Assembly (NCBI GenBank): GCA_900766135.1
Contig: CAAFUF010000034.1
Location: forward strand, 1 to 64,000
Length of the DNA: 64,000 bases
Direction of reading: 5' to 3'
DNA from: Paenibacillaceae bacterium
GTDB lineage: Bacteria; Bacillota; Bacilli; Paenibacillales; Paenibacillaceae
Positions 9,412 through 17,876 of the stretch are shown one piece after another; the stretch's first letter is position 1; each line of letters opens with the position of its first letter. A model generated the notes under the pieces. The model ran no database searches, had not been told where the DNA came from, and was given only the letters and a program-made list of their open reading frames with translations. The position numbers and the translations under genes were made by a program.

Positions 9412-9587
9412 TGTTGCATTCGCTACAACAATTTAGTCGGGTCAAGGGCGTTTTAGGCTGGATTGTTGTAAAAAGTACAACATTCCCGCAAGCAGCAGTT
9501 ATTATGAGCCTTAAAATGTTGCATAAAATGCAACAAACTGTAGGTGTCGAGCCATTTTGCTTCAAAAATGCTGTACGAAATACAACA
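9412..9587. repeat. Four-box intergenic element, class C (TGTTGYA palindromes)
   Basis: Four 19-bp palindromes of form TGTTGYA-N5-TRCAACA at 9412-9430, 9464-9482, 9517-9535 and 9569-9587 (one arm of the last is TGCTGTA). Start-to-start spacing is 52, 53 and 52 bp. The first two are followed, and the last two preceded, by an AT-rich tail, so read outward-in they are two direct boxes then two inverted boxes. The 33-34 bp linkers are unrelated. The gene-free stretch 9312-9835 holds the terminator, this element, and the promoter of the next operon; nothing else was seen in it. Confidence 0.8.
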
Positions 9588-9740
9588 ATCGGGGTGGAAC
9601 GCTTCCCCAACTCCTTCGAAAAAGGAGTCAGAGCCCGCAAAGAACACGGAAGGTGTATTTCTAGCGTGCGAGCATGTTTCGGAGTTGCAGGGGCGATGCT
9701 AAAAGGGGGCGACGAACCTCCCGCGGGCAGATTTCTTCAG

Positions 9741-9800
9741 TTGACATGAAACCTAATGGTGTCATATAATTGTTTCCGTTAGGAAACCATCTGGTTTCAT
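9741..9800 (+). promoter_or_regulatory. Promoter with two ArsR-type operators
   Basis: TTGACA (9741-9746), 18-bp spacer, TATAAT (9765-9770). Two 20-bp inverted repeats overlap it: ATGAAACC-N4-GGTGTCAT at 9746-9765, filling the spacer, and AGGAAACC-N4-GGTTTCAT at 9781-9800, just past the start site. Their starts are 35 bp apart. The placement fits autorepression by the ArsR-type protein encoded at 10265. Confidence 0.75.
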
Positions 9801-9835
9801 AAAATGAATGATTTTAGCAAAGAGGAGAATAGACG

Positions 9836-10261
9836 ATGGATCAGAATAACCCAAGCAAGCTGCCGGACATCCGGCATACGATCCTATTGAATGCCCCGAT
9901 TTCCCGGGTGTGGGAAGCGGTGGCGACGTCGGAGGGAATCGCGGCGTGGTTTATGCCGAATAGCTTTCAGCCGGTAGAGGGGTATGAATTCGTGCTGCAT
10001 GCCGGCCCGTTCGGAGATTCCCCGTGCAAGGTGACGGCCCTGGATCCGCCGCGCCGATTATCGTTCAATTGGGGCAAGGACTGGACGCTTACGTTCGAGC
10101 TGGAGGAGAAGGGCGATCAAACGGAATTTACGTTGATCCACGGCGGCTGGACTGCCGACCAAGTGACCGAGTTCGGCCAACCGCACGAACTGGTTCGCGG
10201 CAACATGGATCAAGGCTGGGCCGGCATGGTCGGCAAGCTGGCCGAATACGTGCGGGTGTAA
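9836..10261 (+). CDS. SRPBCC (AHSA1/START-like) domain protein
   Basis: A 141-aa single-domain protein of the SRPBCC fold: N-terminal RHTILLNAPISRVWEAV, the AWFMPN segment and a C-terminal helix WAGMVGKLAEYV typical of the AHSA1 branch. These proteins have a deep hydrophobic pocket; ligand unknown. It is cytoplasmic. GAGGAG precedes the ATG. It is paired 3 bp upstream of an ArsR-family regulator, an arrangement common in soil bacteria, and lies behind a promoter with two candidate operators. Confidence 0.88.
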   Translation: MDQNNPSKLPDIRHTILLNAPISRVWEAVATSEGIAAWFMPNSFQPVEGYEFVLHAGPFGDSPCKVTALDPPRRLSFNWGKDWTLTFELEEKGDQTEFTLIHGGWTADQVTEFGQPHELVRGNMDQGWAGMVGKLAEYVRV

Positions 10262-10264
10262 GCC

Positions 10265-10645
10265 ATGGCGGAGGCGGCCTCTGCAAAGCATGACGTATTC
10301 CAGGCGATCGCCGACCCGACGCGCCGGGAGCTGCTGCAACTGCTGGGCGGCCGGGAATTGCCGTTGAAGGACATCAGCGGCCGATTCCCGATGAGCCGAA
10401 CGGCGGTATCCAAGCATCTGCGCATCTTGGCCGAAGCCGGACTGGTGAAGGAACGCAAGGTCGGCCGGGAGACGCGCTTCCGCCTGGACGCCGATCCGCT
10501 GCTGGAGCTTAAGCGTTGGTTGGAGTATTACGAACGTTTCTGGGAGAACAAGCTGTCCCTGCTCAAGCACTATGTCGAAACCGAACCGGACACGGAACCG
10601 GAGGGGCTTCGCCCCGTCCCGGCACCGCCTTCCGGCGGCAAATGA
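10265..10645 (+). CDS. ArsR-family winged-helix repressor
   Basis: A 126-aa regulator with the ArsR winged helix: ADPTRRELLQLL then recognition helix MSRTAVSKHLRIL and wing ERKVGRETRFRL. No metal-binding ELCVC motif is visible, so it belongs to the non-metal branch usually partnered with SRPBCC proteins. The C-terminal tail is Pro/Glu rich. It is translated from the same transcript as the SRPBCC gene (3-bp gap) and likely represses their shared promoter through the GAAACC/GGTTTC palindromes. Confidence 0.9.
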   Translation: MAEAASAKHDVFQAIADPTRRELLQLLGGRELPLKDISGRFPMSRTAVSKHLRILAEAGLVKERKVGRETRFRLDADPLLELKRWLEYYERFWENKLSLLKHYVETEPDTEPEGLRPVPAPPSGGK

Positions 10646-10664
10646 AAGTCTCTAGTCCAATAGG

Positions 10665-10705
10665 AGCCTCCGTCTACACCGACAGGTGGAATGCCGGAGG
10701 CTTTT
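10665..10705 (+). terminator. Terminator after the SRPBCC/ArsR operon
   Basis: AGCCTCCG (10665-10672) pairs with CGGAGGCT (10695-10702), followed by TTTT. Confidence 0.75.
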
Positions 10706-10843
10706 CAGGTTAACGAGAATGACCATCGGATCACCGGAATAAAGCGTTTCCCCGGGTTCCTCATCTGGTATATAATGGATGTGGACTTGGTATTTCATCA
10801 GGGCAAGCCTACTTCCAAAAAAACGCCTAAGGAGGTTGTTGAC

Positions 10844-11824
10844 ATGAAGTACGTCAGTTTGGGAAGAACGGGATTGAAGGTCAGCCGTCTGTGCTTGGGA
10901 ACGATGAATTTTGGGCCAACGACGGACGAGAAGGAAGCGTTTCGAATCATGGACGCGGCGATTGACGCCGGAGTTAATTTCTTCGATACGGCCAACGTCT
11001 ACGGTGGACTTTCGCATCGCGGCTGGACCGAAGAGATTATCGGACGCTGGTTCGCGCAGGGCGGCGGCCGGAGAGAAAAGGTCGTGCTGGCCACGAAGGT
11101 GTACGGGGCGATGAGCAACCCTGCGGCAGACCCGAATGAAGGCGGTCCCGGCTTATCGGCCCATAAAATCCGCCGCCATCTGGACGATTCGCTGCGGCGG
11201 CTCGGCACGGACCATATCGAACTGTACCAGATGCATTATGTCGACCGGAACGTCACTTGGGATGAGTTATGGAGTGCTTTTGACGTCGCGCAAAAACAAG
11301 GCAAAATCGGCTACGTCGGATCCAGCAACTTTGCCGGGCGGGATCTTGTGAAAGCGCAATATGAGGCCAAGACCCGCGGGGCGTTGGGACTTGTCTCGGA
11401 GCAGCATAAATACAGCCTCCTGTGCCGTCTGCCGGAGCTGGAGGTCCTGCCCGCAGCCGAGGAGCTGGGGATCGGCGTCATCCCATGGAGCCCGCTGGAC
11501 GGCGGCATTCTCGGCGGGAATCTGAATCCGCAGCCGGGTTCGCGCTCGGCCAAGCAGACCGAACGCATCGAGAAGCTGCGCCCGCAGCTGGAGCGGTTCA
11601 GCAAGCTCTGCCAAGAGCTGGGCGAGTCGGAGGCCACGGTGGCCTTGGCCTGGACGCTGGCCCACCCGGCGGTCACGGCGCCGATTATCGGGCCGCGGAC
11701 GCTGCAGCAATTCGAGGAATCCTTACGGGTCGTCGACGTCGAGCTGAACGAGGAAACGCTCAAAGCCATCGACGAGATCTTCCCGGGGCCGGGCGGAGAA
11801 GCGCCTAAAGCCTACGCTTGGTAA
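10844..11824 (+). CDS. Aldo/keto reductase
   Basis: An NADPH-dependent oxidoreductase of the aldo-keto reductase superfamily (326 aa). The catalytic tetrad is visible: Asp and Tyr in FFDTANVYG, Lys in ATKVYGAM, His in QMHYVDR. The C-terminal cofactor loop reads IIGPRT. It resembles the IolS/YccK branch acting on small aldehydes; the substrate cannot be told. ATG 10844 follows AAGGAGG. A candidate minus-10 box TATAAT lies near 10771. It may be cotranscribed with the acetyltransferase 22 bp downstream. Confidence 0.9.
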   Translation: MKYVSLGRTGLKVSRLCLGTMNFGPTTDEKEAFRIMDAAIDAGVNFFDTANVYGGLSHRGWTEEIIGRWFAQGGGRREKVVLATKVYGAMSNPAADPNEGGPGLSAHKIRRHLDDSLRRLGTDHIELYQMHYVDRNVTWDELWSAFDVAQKQGKIGYVGSSNFAGRDLVKAQYEAKTRGALGLVSEQHKYSLLCRLPELEVLPAAEELGIGVIPWSPLDGGILGGNLNPQPGSRSAKQTERIEKLRPQLERFSKLCQELGESEATVALAWTLAHPAVTAPIIGPRTLQQFEESLRVVDVELNEETLKAIDEIFPGPGGEAPKAYAW

Positions 11825-11846
11825 TAGGGAGATGGGGAACGAGACG

Positions 11847-12704
11847 ATGATTCGATACGAACGGGGAACGAACCTGGAAATGGGCACGATTTATCAGGCG
11901 TTTCAGCGCGGATTCGCCGATTATATCATCCAGTTTCATTTGACCGAAGCGGAGTTTGCGGATCGTTTTTTCGGTCCGGAAGGCAACGCGCGGGAGCACT
12001 CCTTCGTGGCTCTCGACGGCGAAGAAGCCGTGGGTGTCGTTCTGGGCGGCATCAAGGTCTATGAAACCGTCCGAACGATGCGCTGCGGCGCACTGGCTGT
12101 CAGCCCGCAATACCGGGGGAAGGGCGTGAGTGCAGGTCTGATGGACCTGCACCGGGAGGAGGCGCTGCAGGCCGGTTGCAAGCAGCTGTTCTTGGAGGTC
12201 ATCGCCGGGAACGATCGGGCGATCGCTTTTTACCTGAAAAGAGGATACCGCCGTGTTTACGACGTCTCGTTCTACACGCTTCCCGATGCCTCCCGATTGG
12301 AAGCCCCGCCCGGGGCTTCTGCGGGAGGGGCGGTGAAACGGATCGAATTCGAGGCATTCGCAGACATGGTAGGTGCTTGGAAGTATTTTCACATCAACTG
12401 GCAAAACGATCTGGAGTACCAGCAGCGCAGTCCTTCCAATGCGTATTATGGTTTCCGGCTGGACGGCGAATGGGCTGGGGGCCTCTCCATCGGTCCAAAC
12501 GGCAAAATCAACCTGCTGATCGTTAGCAATCGACATCGGGGGAAAGGCGTGGCCACCCGGTTGCTGGCCGCCGCCCGTGAGGAGCTTCGCATCGTCAAGT
12601 TCACGGCCTCTACGCCCGACAATGCGCTGCTGGAAGGATTCCTGGATCGGCACGGGTTCGTTCGCGACAAAATTAGCCTGCATGAGATGTACCTTTGGTT
12701 ATGA
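11847..12704 (+). CDS. Double-domain GNAT N-acetyltransferase
   Basis: Two acetyl-CoA-binding GNAT folds in tandem (285 aa). The N-terminal one carries the pyrophosphate loop YRGKGVSAGL and the NDRAIAFYLKRGY motif; the C-terminal one carries HRGKGVATRLL and a closing LEGFLDRHGF. Substrate unknown. The start at 11847 is preferred because GGGG lies 8 bases upstream; ATG 11832 has its purine-rich stretch too close. It is probably the distal gene of the aldo-keto reductase transcript. Confidence 0.85.
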   Translation: MIRYERGTNLEMGTIYQAFQRGFADYIIQFHLTEAEFADRFFGPEGNAREHSFVALDGEEAVGVVLGGIKVYETVRTMRCGALAVSPQYRGKGVSAGLMDLHREEALQAGCKQLFLEVIAGNDRAIAFYLKRGYRRVYDVSFYTLPDASRLEAPPGASAGGAVKRIEFEAFADMVGAWKYFHINWQNDLEYQQRSPSNAYYGFRLDGEWAGGLSIGPNGKINLLIVSNRHRGKGVATRLLAAAREELRIVKFTASTPDNALLEGFLDRHGFVRDKISLHEMYLWL

Positions 12705-12728
12705 ATAGGGTGTACAGGACCTAAAGTG

Positions 12729-12778
12729 TTGACACCGGACTTGGATATCGTTTATCATCATGTAGACCGATCGGTCTA
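12729..12778 (+). promoter_or_regulatory. TetR-gene promoter with palindromic operator
   Basis: TTGACA (12729-12734), 18-bp spacer, TATCAT (12753-12758), then the perfect 16-bp palindrome TAGACCGATCGGTCTA at 12763-12778 around the expected start site. This is a classical autorepressor layout for the TetR gene starting at 12805. Confidence 0.8.
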
Positions 12779-12804
12779 ATCTATGCGGAAAGGTACCGGT
12801 ATGC

Positions 12805-13374
12805 ATGCCCAATCCGAACCAAACCCGGCAGCTGCTCATCGAGACAACGGCGAAGCTGCTGCAGAACCAAGGCTATAACGCGACGGGGCTGAATCAAATC
12901 ACCCAATTGAGCGGCGCGCCCAAGGGGTCGTTGTATTACCATTTTCCTGAAGGCAAAGAACAGCTTGCGTGCGAAGCCGTCGGTTATACGAAAAACGTAA
13001 CTTTGGCGAATTTGCGCGCCGTGCTGGACTCTACAAAAGATGCGGTTGGGGCCGTGCAAGCGCTGCTGCTCCTCATTGCCGACAACTATGACCGCGAGGA
13101 TGCGGAGCTGGGGGTGCCGATTGGCATCGTCGCTCACGAGACCGCGCGCAGCAACGAGAACATTCGTCAGGCTTGCTGCGGGGTATACAACGCCTGGATC
13201 GCCGAATTCGAGAAGAAATTCGTCGCCTCCGGCTACAGCGCAGAAGAATCGGCGGATTTGGCGATGCTTATTAACGGTATCGTGGAAGGCTCGATCATCA
13301 TGTGCTTGACGCAGAAGAGCAGCCGACCGCTGCGCACGGCAGCCCGACTGGTTCCGCGGCTTTTTCCTTCCTGA
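12805..13374 (+). CDS. TetR/AcrR-family repressor (LmrA/YxaF-like)
   Basis: A 189-aa repressor: N-terminal helix-turn-helix GLNQITQLSGAPKGSLYYHF, then a helical ligand domain of the LmrA/YxaF type (GVPIGIVAHETA segment). This branch commonly controls drug exporters, which fits the DHA2 transporter 192 bp downstream. The palindrome at 12763 is its likely operator. A related TAGA-N4-TCTA half-match occurs near 13447 ahead of the transporter, so both genes may be repressed together. Confidence 0.92.
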   Translation: MPNPNQTRQLLIETTAKLLQNQGYNATGLNQITQLSGAPKGSLYYHFPEGKEQLACEAVGYTKNVTLANLRAVLDSTKDAVGAVQALLLLIADNYDREDAELGVPIGIVAHETARSNENIRQACCGVYNAWIAEFEKKFVASGYSAEESADLAMLINGIVEGSIIMCLTQKSSRPLRTAARLVPRLFPS

Positions 13375-13565
13375 GCGCTGTTGCTTGGAGGCCCCTTTCG
13401 GGAAGAGGGAAGGAGATTCGCGGCTCTATATTTAAAATTTTATATATAGAATGGTCTAATAGGATCGGTGGATCAAACCCCAAGGCAGGCTTTGCCTTGT
13501 TCATATATAAAACCTAGAAAGAGACGAAAAGTCCAAATTAGGAAGATGTGGAGGTAACCCTACAA

Positions 13566-15080
13566 ATGAATACGTCAACGCTGACTTCGGCTCAAGGGGC
13601 CGGTGTGGAAGGAATCAGGCGCCTGCCCATTACGATTGCCCTGGTCATCGGGGCCTTTGTGTCCATTCTGAACGAAACTTTGCTGAACGTAGCTTATACC
13701 GACTTAATGCAGGAGCTGAAGGTCGGGGCTTCTACGATACAATGGCTTTCTACTTCTTATATGCTGGTTATCGGGATTCTGGTGCCGATTACGGCGCTGC
13801 TGATCCAATGGTTTACGACGCGGCAGATGTTCCTGTCGGCGATGGTCCTGTTCCTGGTCGGAACCGTCGTTTGCGGGATTGCTCCTTCGTTTGCCGTGCT
13901 GCTGTTGGGGCGGATCATTCAGGCGATCGGGACGGGGCTGCTGCTCCCGGTGATGATGAACACCATTCTGACCATCTATCCTCCGGAAAAAAGAGGCGCG
14001 GCCATGGGTACGATCGGCTTGGTCATCATGTTTGGCCCGGCAATCGGCCCGACTTTGTCCGGCCTCATTCTGGACGCGCTGGATTGGCGCTGGCTGTTTT
14101 ATCTGGTCATCCCGTTGGCGGTGTTGTCCATCGTCTACGGCGCGCTGTATTTGCGGAACGTCTCGGAATTGACGAAGCCGCGGGTGGATCTTCTGTCCAT
14201 TCTGCTGTCGACGGCCGGCTTCGGCGGCATCGTGTACGGGTTTAGCCACGCGGGCGAAGGAGAGGGCTGGTCGAGCCCTGTCGTCTATGCCTGCCTGATC
14301 ATCGGATTTATCGCTTTGGTCTTATTCGTTTGGCGGCAATTGTCGGTTTCCGAGCCGACCCTGGACGTCCGCGTCTTTAAGTACCCGATGTTCGCCTTAT
14401 CGGCGGTGTTGCTGATGGTGATGATGATGACTTTGTTCTCCACGCTGATTATCCTGCCGATGTACTTGCAGGGCGCGCTGTTGTTGGCGCCGTTCGCAGC
14501 CGGGCTCGTGCTGCTCCCCGGCGGGGTGATCAACGGTCTGATGTCGCCGGTGGCGGGCCGGTTGTTCGATAAATTCGGCCCGCGCGCGCTGATCGCGCCG
14601 GGACTCATCATCGTAATCGCTACGCTGTGGTTCATGCGCGGCTTGTCGACGGACAGCTCGACCGGCGAGGTCATCGCCTTGCATATCACGCTGCTGATCG
14701 GCATCTCGCTGGTGATGATGCCGGGGCAAACGACGGGGCTGAACCAGCTGCCGCGCAGCTTGTATCCGCATGGCACCGCGATCATGAACACGCTGCAGCA
14801 GGTGTCCGGCGCGATCGGCACCGCGCTGTTCATCAGCATCTTCTCGCACGGTCAGGAGCGTTACCTGAAGGCTTCGGCGAATCCGCAGGATCCCGCCGAG
14901 CTGGGGAATGCGCTGGTGTCGGGGATGCAGAACGCCTTTACGATATCGATGTACGTCGGCGTGGTGGCGCTGCTGATCGGCTTGTTCCTGCGGCGCACCT
15001 ACGCGCCGGATGAACCGCACGAAGCGGTGACGGCCGGCCATACGGAGTTCAAGCCGGAGGTTAAGCCGGAAGTACGCTAA
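13566..15080 (+). CDS. DHA2-family (EmrB/QacA-like) MFS multidrug exporter
   Basis: A 504-aa proton-coupled exporter with about 14 transmembrane segments. Antiporter motif C is visible as GPAIGPTLSG and the conserved WRWLFY follows. The N-terminus and length match the LmrB/EmrB group. ATG 13566 is preferred: the ATG at 13548 sits in the GGAGG ribosome site itself. Together with the upstream TetR gene it forms a likely drug-responsive export unit. Substrate unknown. Confidence 0.92.
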   Translation: MNTSTLTSAQGAGVEGIRRLPITIALVIGAFVSILNETLLNVAYTDLMQELKVGASTIQWLSTSYMLVIGILVPITALLIQWFTTRQMFLSAMVLFLVGTVVCGIAPSFAVLLLGRIIQAIGTGLLLPVMMNTILTIYPPEKRGAAMGTIGLVIMFGPAIGPTLSGLILDALDWRWLFYLVIPLAVLSIVYGALYLRNVSELTKPRVDLLSILLSTAGFGGIVYGFSHAGEGEGWSSPVVYACLIIGFIALVLFVWRQLSVSEPTLDVRVFKYPMFALSAVLLMVMMMTLFSTLIILPMYLQGALLLAPFAAGLVLLPGGVINGLMSPVAGRLFDKFGPRALIAPGLIIVIATLWFMRGLSTDSSTGEVIALHITLLIGISLVMMPGQTTGLNQLPRSLYPHGTAIMNTLQQVSGAIGTALFISIFSHGQERYLKASANPQDPAELGNALVSGMQNAFTISMYVGVVALLIGLFLRRTYAPDEPHEAVTAGHTEFKPEVKPEVR

Positions 15081-15124
15081 AACATAAAAGGGAAGAACAG
15101 CCGTTCATGCTTCAGGCTGGAGAG

Positions 15125-15165
15125 ACCGGTTCGGCGGAGAGGCTTCCGCCGGGCCGGTTTTTTTG
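15125..15165 (+). terminator. Terminator after the exporter gene
   Basis: ACCGG-TTCGGCGGA pairs with TCCGCCGGG-CCGGT around a GAGGCT loop, followed by seven T. Confidence 0.88.
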
Positions 15166-15309
15166 CGCTTCGCAAATGTGAACATTCTGGAAAACTTGCC
15201 GATTTCGATTGAACATCCGGCGGCGAACAGGGATGATGGCATAGGAGGTTTTTGCTTACAGGCGAAAGGGAGGCAAGCAAGATCCAATTTGAACGGGAGT
15301 GAACCGATC

Positions 15310-16344
15310 GTGTCCAAATCATCCCGCGTGATCGGCGTGCTGCTGGCGCAAGTCGGCACGCCGGCCGAGCCGACCGCCAAGGCGGTGCGGCCCTTTTTGC
15401 GCCGGTTTCTGTCCGACCGGCGCGTCATCGATTACCCGCCGCTGCTGTGGCAGCCGCTGCTGCGCGGCGTTATCCTGGCCGTCCGCCCGAAGCGCTCGGC
15501 CAGGATGTATGCCCGCATTTGGGGTGAAGAGGGCTCGCCCCTGCTGGCGATATCGCGCCGGCAGCAAGCCGGCCTGCAGCAGCGGCTCGGCGGCGGCTAC
15601 AAAGTCGAGTTGGGCTTCGCCTACAGCGAGCCGGACATCGCCCAGGCCATGAGCCGCCTGGAAGCGGCGGGGGCGGAGCGTATTCTCGTCCTGCCGCTGT
15701 ATCCGCAGTACTCGTCAACGACCACCGCCGCCATTTACGATGCGGCTTGCTTTGCGGCCCTCGGCAAGACCCGGCGGTCGGGGCCGTCCGCGAAGCGGTT
15801 TGTGCCGGAGCTTCGCCTGGCGGGTGCCTTCTTCGACCATCCCGGCTATATCCGCGCGATGCGGACGCACCTGGTCGCGCTGCTGCAGCGTTTGCCGCAA
15901 CCGCCGGACCGCTTCCTGCTTAGCTTCCATGGCATTCCGCAGCGTTATGCCGACGGCGGCGACCCGTACCCGGAGCAGTGCCGCGAAACCGCGCGACTCT
16001 TGGCGGAGGCGATGGGCTGGCCGCCGGAGCAATGGGACATCGCGTACCAATCGCGGTTTGGTCCGGAAACGTGGCTGGGGCCCTCCACGGGAGAGCAGCT
16101 GCAGCGCTTGGCCGACAGCGGCGCGAAACGGCCGCTGGTGTTTGCCCCCGGATTCGTGACCGACTGCCTGGAGACGCTATACGAACTGGAAGTTGAAGCG
16201 AAGGAGGACTTCACCGTCCGAAGCGGCGGTGCAACGGGCGGCGATGGGTTAACGGTCGCCCCCTGCTTGAACGATCAGCCGGAGTGGCTGGATGTCCTCG
16301 CGGAGGTTGTCCGCGACCATGCCAAGGGCTGGATCGACGCCTAA
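15310..16344 (+). CDS. hemH: Ferrochelatase (coproporphyrin/protoporphyrin)
   Basis: Inserts ferrous iron into the porphyrin near the end of haem synthesis (344 aa). The catalytic His207 is in SFHGIP and Glu288 in CLETLYEL; their spacing of 81 residues equals that of the Bacillus subtilis enzyme (183/264). The N-terminus GVLLAQVGTPAEP is typical. The GTG at 15310 is preferred, preceded by GGGAGTG; upstream codons in the same frame have no good start. No other hem gene is adjacent. In this phylum the substrate is usually coproporphyrin III. Confidence 0.93.
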   Translation: MSKSSRVIGVLLAQVGTPAEPTAKAVRPFLRRFLSDRRVIDYPPLLWQPLLRGVILAVRPKRSARMYARIWGEEGSPLLAISRRQQAGLQQRLGGGYKVELGFAYSEPDIAQAMSRLEAAGAERILVLPLYPQYSSTTTAAIYDAACFAALGKTRRSGPSAKRFVPELRLAGAFFDHPGYIRAMRTHLVALLQRLPQPPDRFLLSFHGIPQRYADGGDPYPEQCRETARLLAEAMGWPPEQWDIAYQSRFGPETWLGPSTGEQLQRLADSGAKRPLVFAPGFVTDCLETLYELEVEAKEDFTVRSGGATGGDGLTVAPCLNDQPEWLDVLAEVVRDHAKGWIDA

Positions 16345-16439
16345 GCTCGGCCGGCAACAGAAAGCCTTCCAGGGAAGACAAACTTTCGGAATGGCTATAC
16401 TGACAACAAGAAGGTACATAAGGAAGGGGTATTGTTTTT

Positions 16440-17729
16440 ATGGAACGATTTTTCAAACTGAAAGAACATGGAACGACCATCCGAACCGAGCTGCTCGCCG
16501 GGGTAACTACGTTTCTGGCGATGGCCTACATTCTGGTGGTCAACCCCGCGGTGCTAAGCGCCGCAGGCGTTCCGTTTGACCAGGTGTTCATGGCCACGGT
16601 TATTGCGGCCGTAACGGGCACGCTGTTTATGGCGCTGTTCGCCGGGCATCCGATCGCCATCGCGCCCGGAATGGGGTTGAACGCCTATTTCACGAGCGTC
16701 GTCGCCAGCACCGGGTTGTCTTATCAGACGGTGCTCGGCACGGTGTTCTTTGCCGGGGTGCTGTTTCTGCTGCTGAGCTTGACCCGGCTGCGGGAAGCGC
16801 TGATCCGCGCGATTCCCGATTCGCTGAAGTTCGGGATTACCGCGGGCATCGGATTGTTCATCGCCTTTCTTGGGCTGAAAATGTCCGGCATCGTCGTGGC
16901 GAATCCCGACAATCTGGTGACTTTCGGTGATTTGCACCGTTCGGTGACCTTGCTGACCTTGTTCGGCGTGTTCGTCACGCTTGTGCTGATGGCGCGCCGC
17001 ATCCCCGGCGCGCTGTTCATCGGCATGGCGTTGACCGCGGTGCTCGGCTATTTCACCGGTCAGCTGAAATTGGACGGCTTCGTGTCCGTTCCGCCGGCTC
17101 CGGTATTTTTCGACCTGGATTTGTCCGGCGTCTTCAGCCAAGGGCTGTACACGACCGTCTTCGCGTTCCTGCTCGTGACGCTGTTCGACACGACGGGCAC
17201 CCTGATCGGCGTGACCGAACAAACCGGCGCGATGAAGAACGGCGAGCTTCCGCGGGCCAAGGCCGCGCTGCTTGCCGATGCGACGGCGACCACCGTCGGC
17301 TCGATGTTCGGCACAAGCCCGACGACCGCCTTCATCGAGTCGACGACCGGCGTGGCCGCGGGGGGGCGTACCGGCTTAACGTCGCTCGTCGTAGCGGCGC
17401 TGTTCCTGCTGTCGATGTTCATCTCGCCGCTGGTGGGGGCGATTTCGGGACTTCCGGCCATCACCGCTCCCGCACTGATCATCGTCGGGTGCTTCATGAT
17501 GGAGGGTCTGGCCCGAATTCAATGGAAATCGTTCGACGAAGCGTTTCCGGCCTTCGCCATCCTCTTGATGATGCCGCTCACGGCAAGCATCGCCACCGGC
17601 ATCGCCGTCGGGTTCATCACGTATCCCGTAATGAAGCTGGTCAGCGGCAAAGGGCGGGAGGTTCATCCGCTGCTTTACGTTTTTGGCGTGATCTTCGTGA
17701 TTCAGCTGGCCTTTTTCCCGGCGCATTAG
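16440..17729 (+). CDS. NCS2-family (AzgA/PbuG-like) purine permease
   Basis: A 429-aa membrane importer of adenine, guanine or hypoxanthine. Many hydrophobic helices plus the AzgA-branch signatures APGMGLNAYF, TLFDTTGTLIGV and GTSPTTAFIES are present. AAGGAAGGGG precedes the ATG. The 95-bp upstream gap is too short for a full purine riboswitch and none was recognised. No terminator was seen after it. Confidence 0.93.
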   Translation: MERFFKLKEHGTTIRTELLAGVTTFLAMAYILVVNPAVLSAAGVPFDQVFMATVIAAVTGTLFMALFAGHPIAIAPGMGLNAYFTSVVASTGLSYQTVLGTVFFAGVLFLLLSLTRLREALIRAIPDSLKFGITAGIGLFIAFLGLKMSGIVVANPDNLVTFGDLHRSVTLLTLFGVFVTLVLMARRIPGALFIGMALTAVLGYFTGQLKLDGFVSVPPAPVFFDLDLSGVFSQGLYTTVFAFLLVTLFDTTGTLIGVTEQTGAMKNGELPRAKAALLADATATTVGSMFGTSPTTAFIESTTGVAAGGRTGLTSLVVAALFLLSMFISPLVGAISGLPAITAPALIIVGCFMMEGLARIQWKSFDEAFPAFAILLMMPLTASIATGIAVGFITYPVMKLVSGKGREVHPLLYVFGVIFVIQLAFFPAH

Positions 17730-17829
17730 GAATTGAAGAAGATTTTGTTACCCGTTTTAACCTGAGTGAGACCCTTTTTTCGCCGGGCCGTCATATAATG
17801 AAAGGGTAAGCCATATAATGGATATCCTG

Positions 17830-17846
17830 AGGCGATTCGATCGCCT
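17830..17846 (+). promoter_or_regulatory. Short hairpin in the leader of the secreted-protein gene
   Basis: AGGCGAT-TCG-ATCGCCT forms a 7-bp perfect stem with a 3-nt loop, 30 bases before the start codon and just downstream of two TATAAT-like boxes (17794 and 17814 region). It could affect mRNA stability or be an operator; no function is established. Confidence 0.4.
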
Positions 17847-17876
17847 GATGTGCTAACATGGAAAGGCGGACCTGAG

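Noticed and set aside
9412..9587. CRISPR array
   Set aside because: Repeats of 19 bp with 33-34 bp linkers look similar at first, but the repeats are divergent palindromes, the second pair is inverted relative to the first, and there is no cas gene or leader.
16345..16439. Purine riboswitch before the NCS2 permease
   Set aside because: The gap is only 95 bp and lacks the conserved junction and loop sequences together with an expression platform.
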